From Pirellulales bacterium (GTDB taxonomy: Bacteria; Planctomycetota; Planctomycetia; Pirellulales; Thermoguttaceae): a stretch of 6,907 nucleotides of DNA. Both the position numbers and the translations under genes were made by a program. The stretch is taken from contig JAUWHT010000299.1 in assembly GCA_030605745.1 (NCBI GenBank), positions 1-6,907 on the forward strand. Direction: 5' to 3'. The first letter of the stretch is position 1, and each line of letters starts with the position of its first letter. Positions 5,393 to 6,907 of the stretch are shown here, one piece after another. Under the pieces are notes generated by a model. The model was not told the DNA's origin. It worked only from the letters and a program-made list of their open reading frames with translations, and ran no database searches.

Positions 5393-6907
5393 ATGAGTAT
5401 TCTGCCCGAGTTGAAAGACCGTTTCCGCCGGGCGCTGGCCGGGCTGGCCGATGATCCAGACGAACTTCTCGATCTGATCCGCCGCAGTCAGGACCCCAAG
5501 TTCGGCGACTATCAGGCCAACCTGGCCATGCCGCTGGGTAAACGCACCGGCCGGCCGCCACGCGAGGTGGCCCAGCAGATCGTCCGACGGCTCGAAGTGG
5601 ACGATCTCTGCCACACGCCCGAGATCGCCGGGCCGGGGTTCATTAACCTGCGGGTCAAGGACGAATGGCTGATCGAGAAACTTGCCGACGCTGTGAACGA
5701 CAACCGGCTCGGCATCCCCATTGTCGAGCGGCCCCGGACCTACGTGATCGACTACTCGGCCCCCAACGTGGCCAAGCCGATGCACGTCGGGCATATCCGC
5801 TCGACGGTGATCGGCGACTCGCTCTGCCGGATGCTCCGCTTTCTCGGGCATCGGGTCATAAGCGACAACCACATCGGCGACTGGGGCACCCAGTTCGGAA
5901 TGATTATCTACGGGTACAAACACTTCCTCGACGAGAAAGCCTACCGGCAGAATCCCGTCGAGGAGTTGGCCCGGCTGTACCGGCTGGTTCGTCAGCTAAT
6001 GGATGAGGAAGAGACTGCCGCGGAAAAGAATGTCAACACCGCCGTACTGGCCGAGACGGCCAAACTGCACTCCGGCGATAAGGAAAACCTGCAACTGTGG
6101 CGGGAGTTCCTGCCGGTATGTGAGCAGGAGATCGACCGGCTGTACGAGCGGTTCGGCATCCGCTTCGATCACACGCTCGGCGAGAGCTTCTACAACGACC
6201 AGCTCGGCGCGATCGTCGACGAGTTGCTTGACCGGGAAATCGCCACCGAAAGCGACGGGGCGATCTGCGTGTTCCTCGAAGGGCAAAAGGTGCCGATGCT
6301 CGTGCGCAAGCAGGACGGAGCATTCTTGTATGCCACCACCGACCTGGCCACAATCCGCTACCGCATGGAGAACTTACAGCCTGACGCCATCCTTTACGTG
6401 GTCGATCATCGCCAGGGTCTGCACTTCGAGCAGCTTTTTGCCGCGGCACGGCTGATGGGCTACCGCGACGTGGAACTACAGCACGTCAGTTTCGGCACCG
6501 TGCTGGGCGACGACGGCCGACCCTTCAAAACCCGCCAGGGCGACACCGTGGGCCTGGAAGCACTGCTGGACGAGGCCGTCGCCCGCGCCACCAAGATCGT
6601 CCAGCAAAACGACGACGCCAAGCCCGACGGGCCCGAGCTTTCCGCCGAACAAAGGGCCAAAATCGCCGACCGCGTGGGCATCGCCGCCCTGAAATACGCC
6701 GACCTCTCGCAAAACCGCCAGAGCGATTATACCTTCAGCTACGACAAAATGCTGGCCATGAACGGCAACACGGCCACCTACATGCAATACGCCTACGCCC
6801 GGGTGCGTAGCATTTTTTCCCGTGGAAACGTGGACGTCGATTCGCTACGGGCATCGGGCGCCAAAATCACCCTCGACGCCCCCGCCGAACGCGCCCTGGG
6901 CCTGGCC
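5393..6907 (+). CDS. argS: Arginyl-tRNA synthetase, partial (C-terminus beyond window)
   Basis: This cytoplasmic class Ia synthetase charges tRNA-Arg with arginine using ATP. The reading frame is open from the ATG at 5393 to the last base, 505 complete codons. The N-terminal additional domain (about 1-110) includes KFGDYQANLAMPLGK and GPGFINLRV, typical ArgS phrases. The active site follows: YSAPNVAKPMHVGHIRST with the HIGH-type motif HVGH at residues 131-134, then IGDWGTQFGM. The second signature is FKTRQGDTV starting at residue 378, the usual ArgS replacement for KMSKS. NTATYMQYAYARVRSIF near the end marks the beginning of the DALR anticodon-binding domain, of which roughly the last 80-120 residues should lie downstream. 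No Shine-Dalgarno precedes the ATG and a heptamer array fills the leader. Identification is secure; the start is the first plausible ATG and places the N-terminal domain at normal length. Confidence 0.96.
   Translation, partial: MSILPELKDRFRRALAGLADDPDELLDLIRRSQDPKFGDYQANLAMPLGKRTGRPPREVAQQIVRRLEVDDLCHTPEIAGPGFINLRVKDEWLIEKLADAVNDNRLGIPIVERPRTYVIDYSAPNVAKPMHVGHIRSTVIGDSLCRMLRFLGHRVISDNHIGDWGTQFGMIIYGYKHFLDEKAYRQNPVEELARLYRLVRQLMDEEETAAEKNVNTAVLAETAKLHSGDKENLQLWREFLPVCEQEIDRLYERFGIRFDHTLGESFYNDQLGAIVDELLDREIATESDGAICVFLEGQKVPMLVRKQDGAFLYATTDLATIRYRMENLQPDAILYVVDHRQGLHFEQLFAAARLMGYRDVELQHVSFGTVLGDDGRPFKTRQGDTVGLEALLDEAVARATKIVQQNDDAKPDGPELSAEQRAKIADRVGIAALKYADLSQNRQSDYTFSYDKMLAMNGNTATYMQYAYARVRSIFSRGNVDVDSLRASGAKITLDAPAERALGLA

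Overview
The window is about 6.9 kb of GC-rich bacterial DNA with all genes on the + strand. The gene content suggests a planctomycete, probably of the Pirellulales type. The grounds are two secreted beta-propeller proteins of kinds abundant in that phylum (FG-GAP/VCBS and PQQ-like), weak or absent Shine-Dalgarno sequences before some genes, and repeat-rich spacers. This assignment is an inference from gene style; no taxonomic marker was compared.

Layout: (1) 1-256 is a leader with small inverted and direct repeats, a candidate promoter and a good ribosome binding site. (2) 257-1438 encodes a secreted FG-GAP/VCBS protein with seven calcium-loop motifs. (3) 1513-1917 is rsfS, the ribosomal silencing factor, starting at GTG. 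(4) 1918-2123 is a spacer almost filled by a MITE-like element: 12-bp inverted repeats, 7-bp flanking direct repeats and an internal 30-bp imperfect stem. (5) 2124-5324 encodes a 1066-residue exported PQQ-like beta-propeller protein with an apparently intact SAM-binding methyltransferase core inserted between two propeller halves. A 24-bp perfect inverted repeat (84 bp in all, in frame) lies at the junction. (6) 5393-6907 is argS (arginyl-tRNA synthetase), which runs off the window after 505 codons.

Two genes serve translation (rsfS, argS) and two encode exported propellers of unknown substrate. I see no pathway linking the two pairs, so the propeller genes may be lineage-specific insertions around housekeeping genes. 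The most unusual DNA is non-coding or semi-coding. Each of the three intergenic spacers carries a different heptanucleotide (7-nt period) repeat array, one spacer looks like a small transposed element, and the large gene carries what looks like a palindromic repeat inserted in frame. I found no tRNA, rRNA, CRISPR array or transposase gene.
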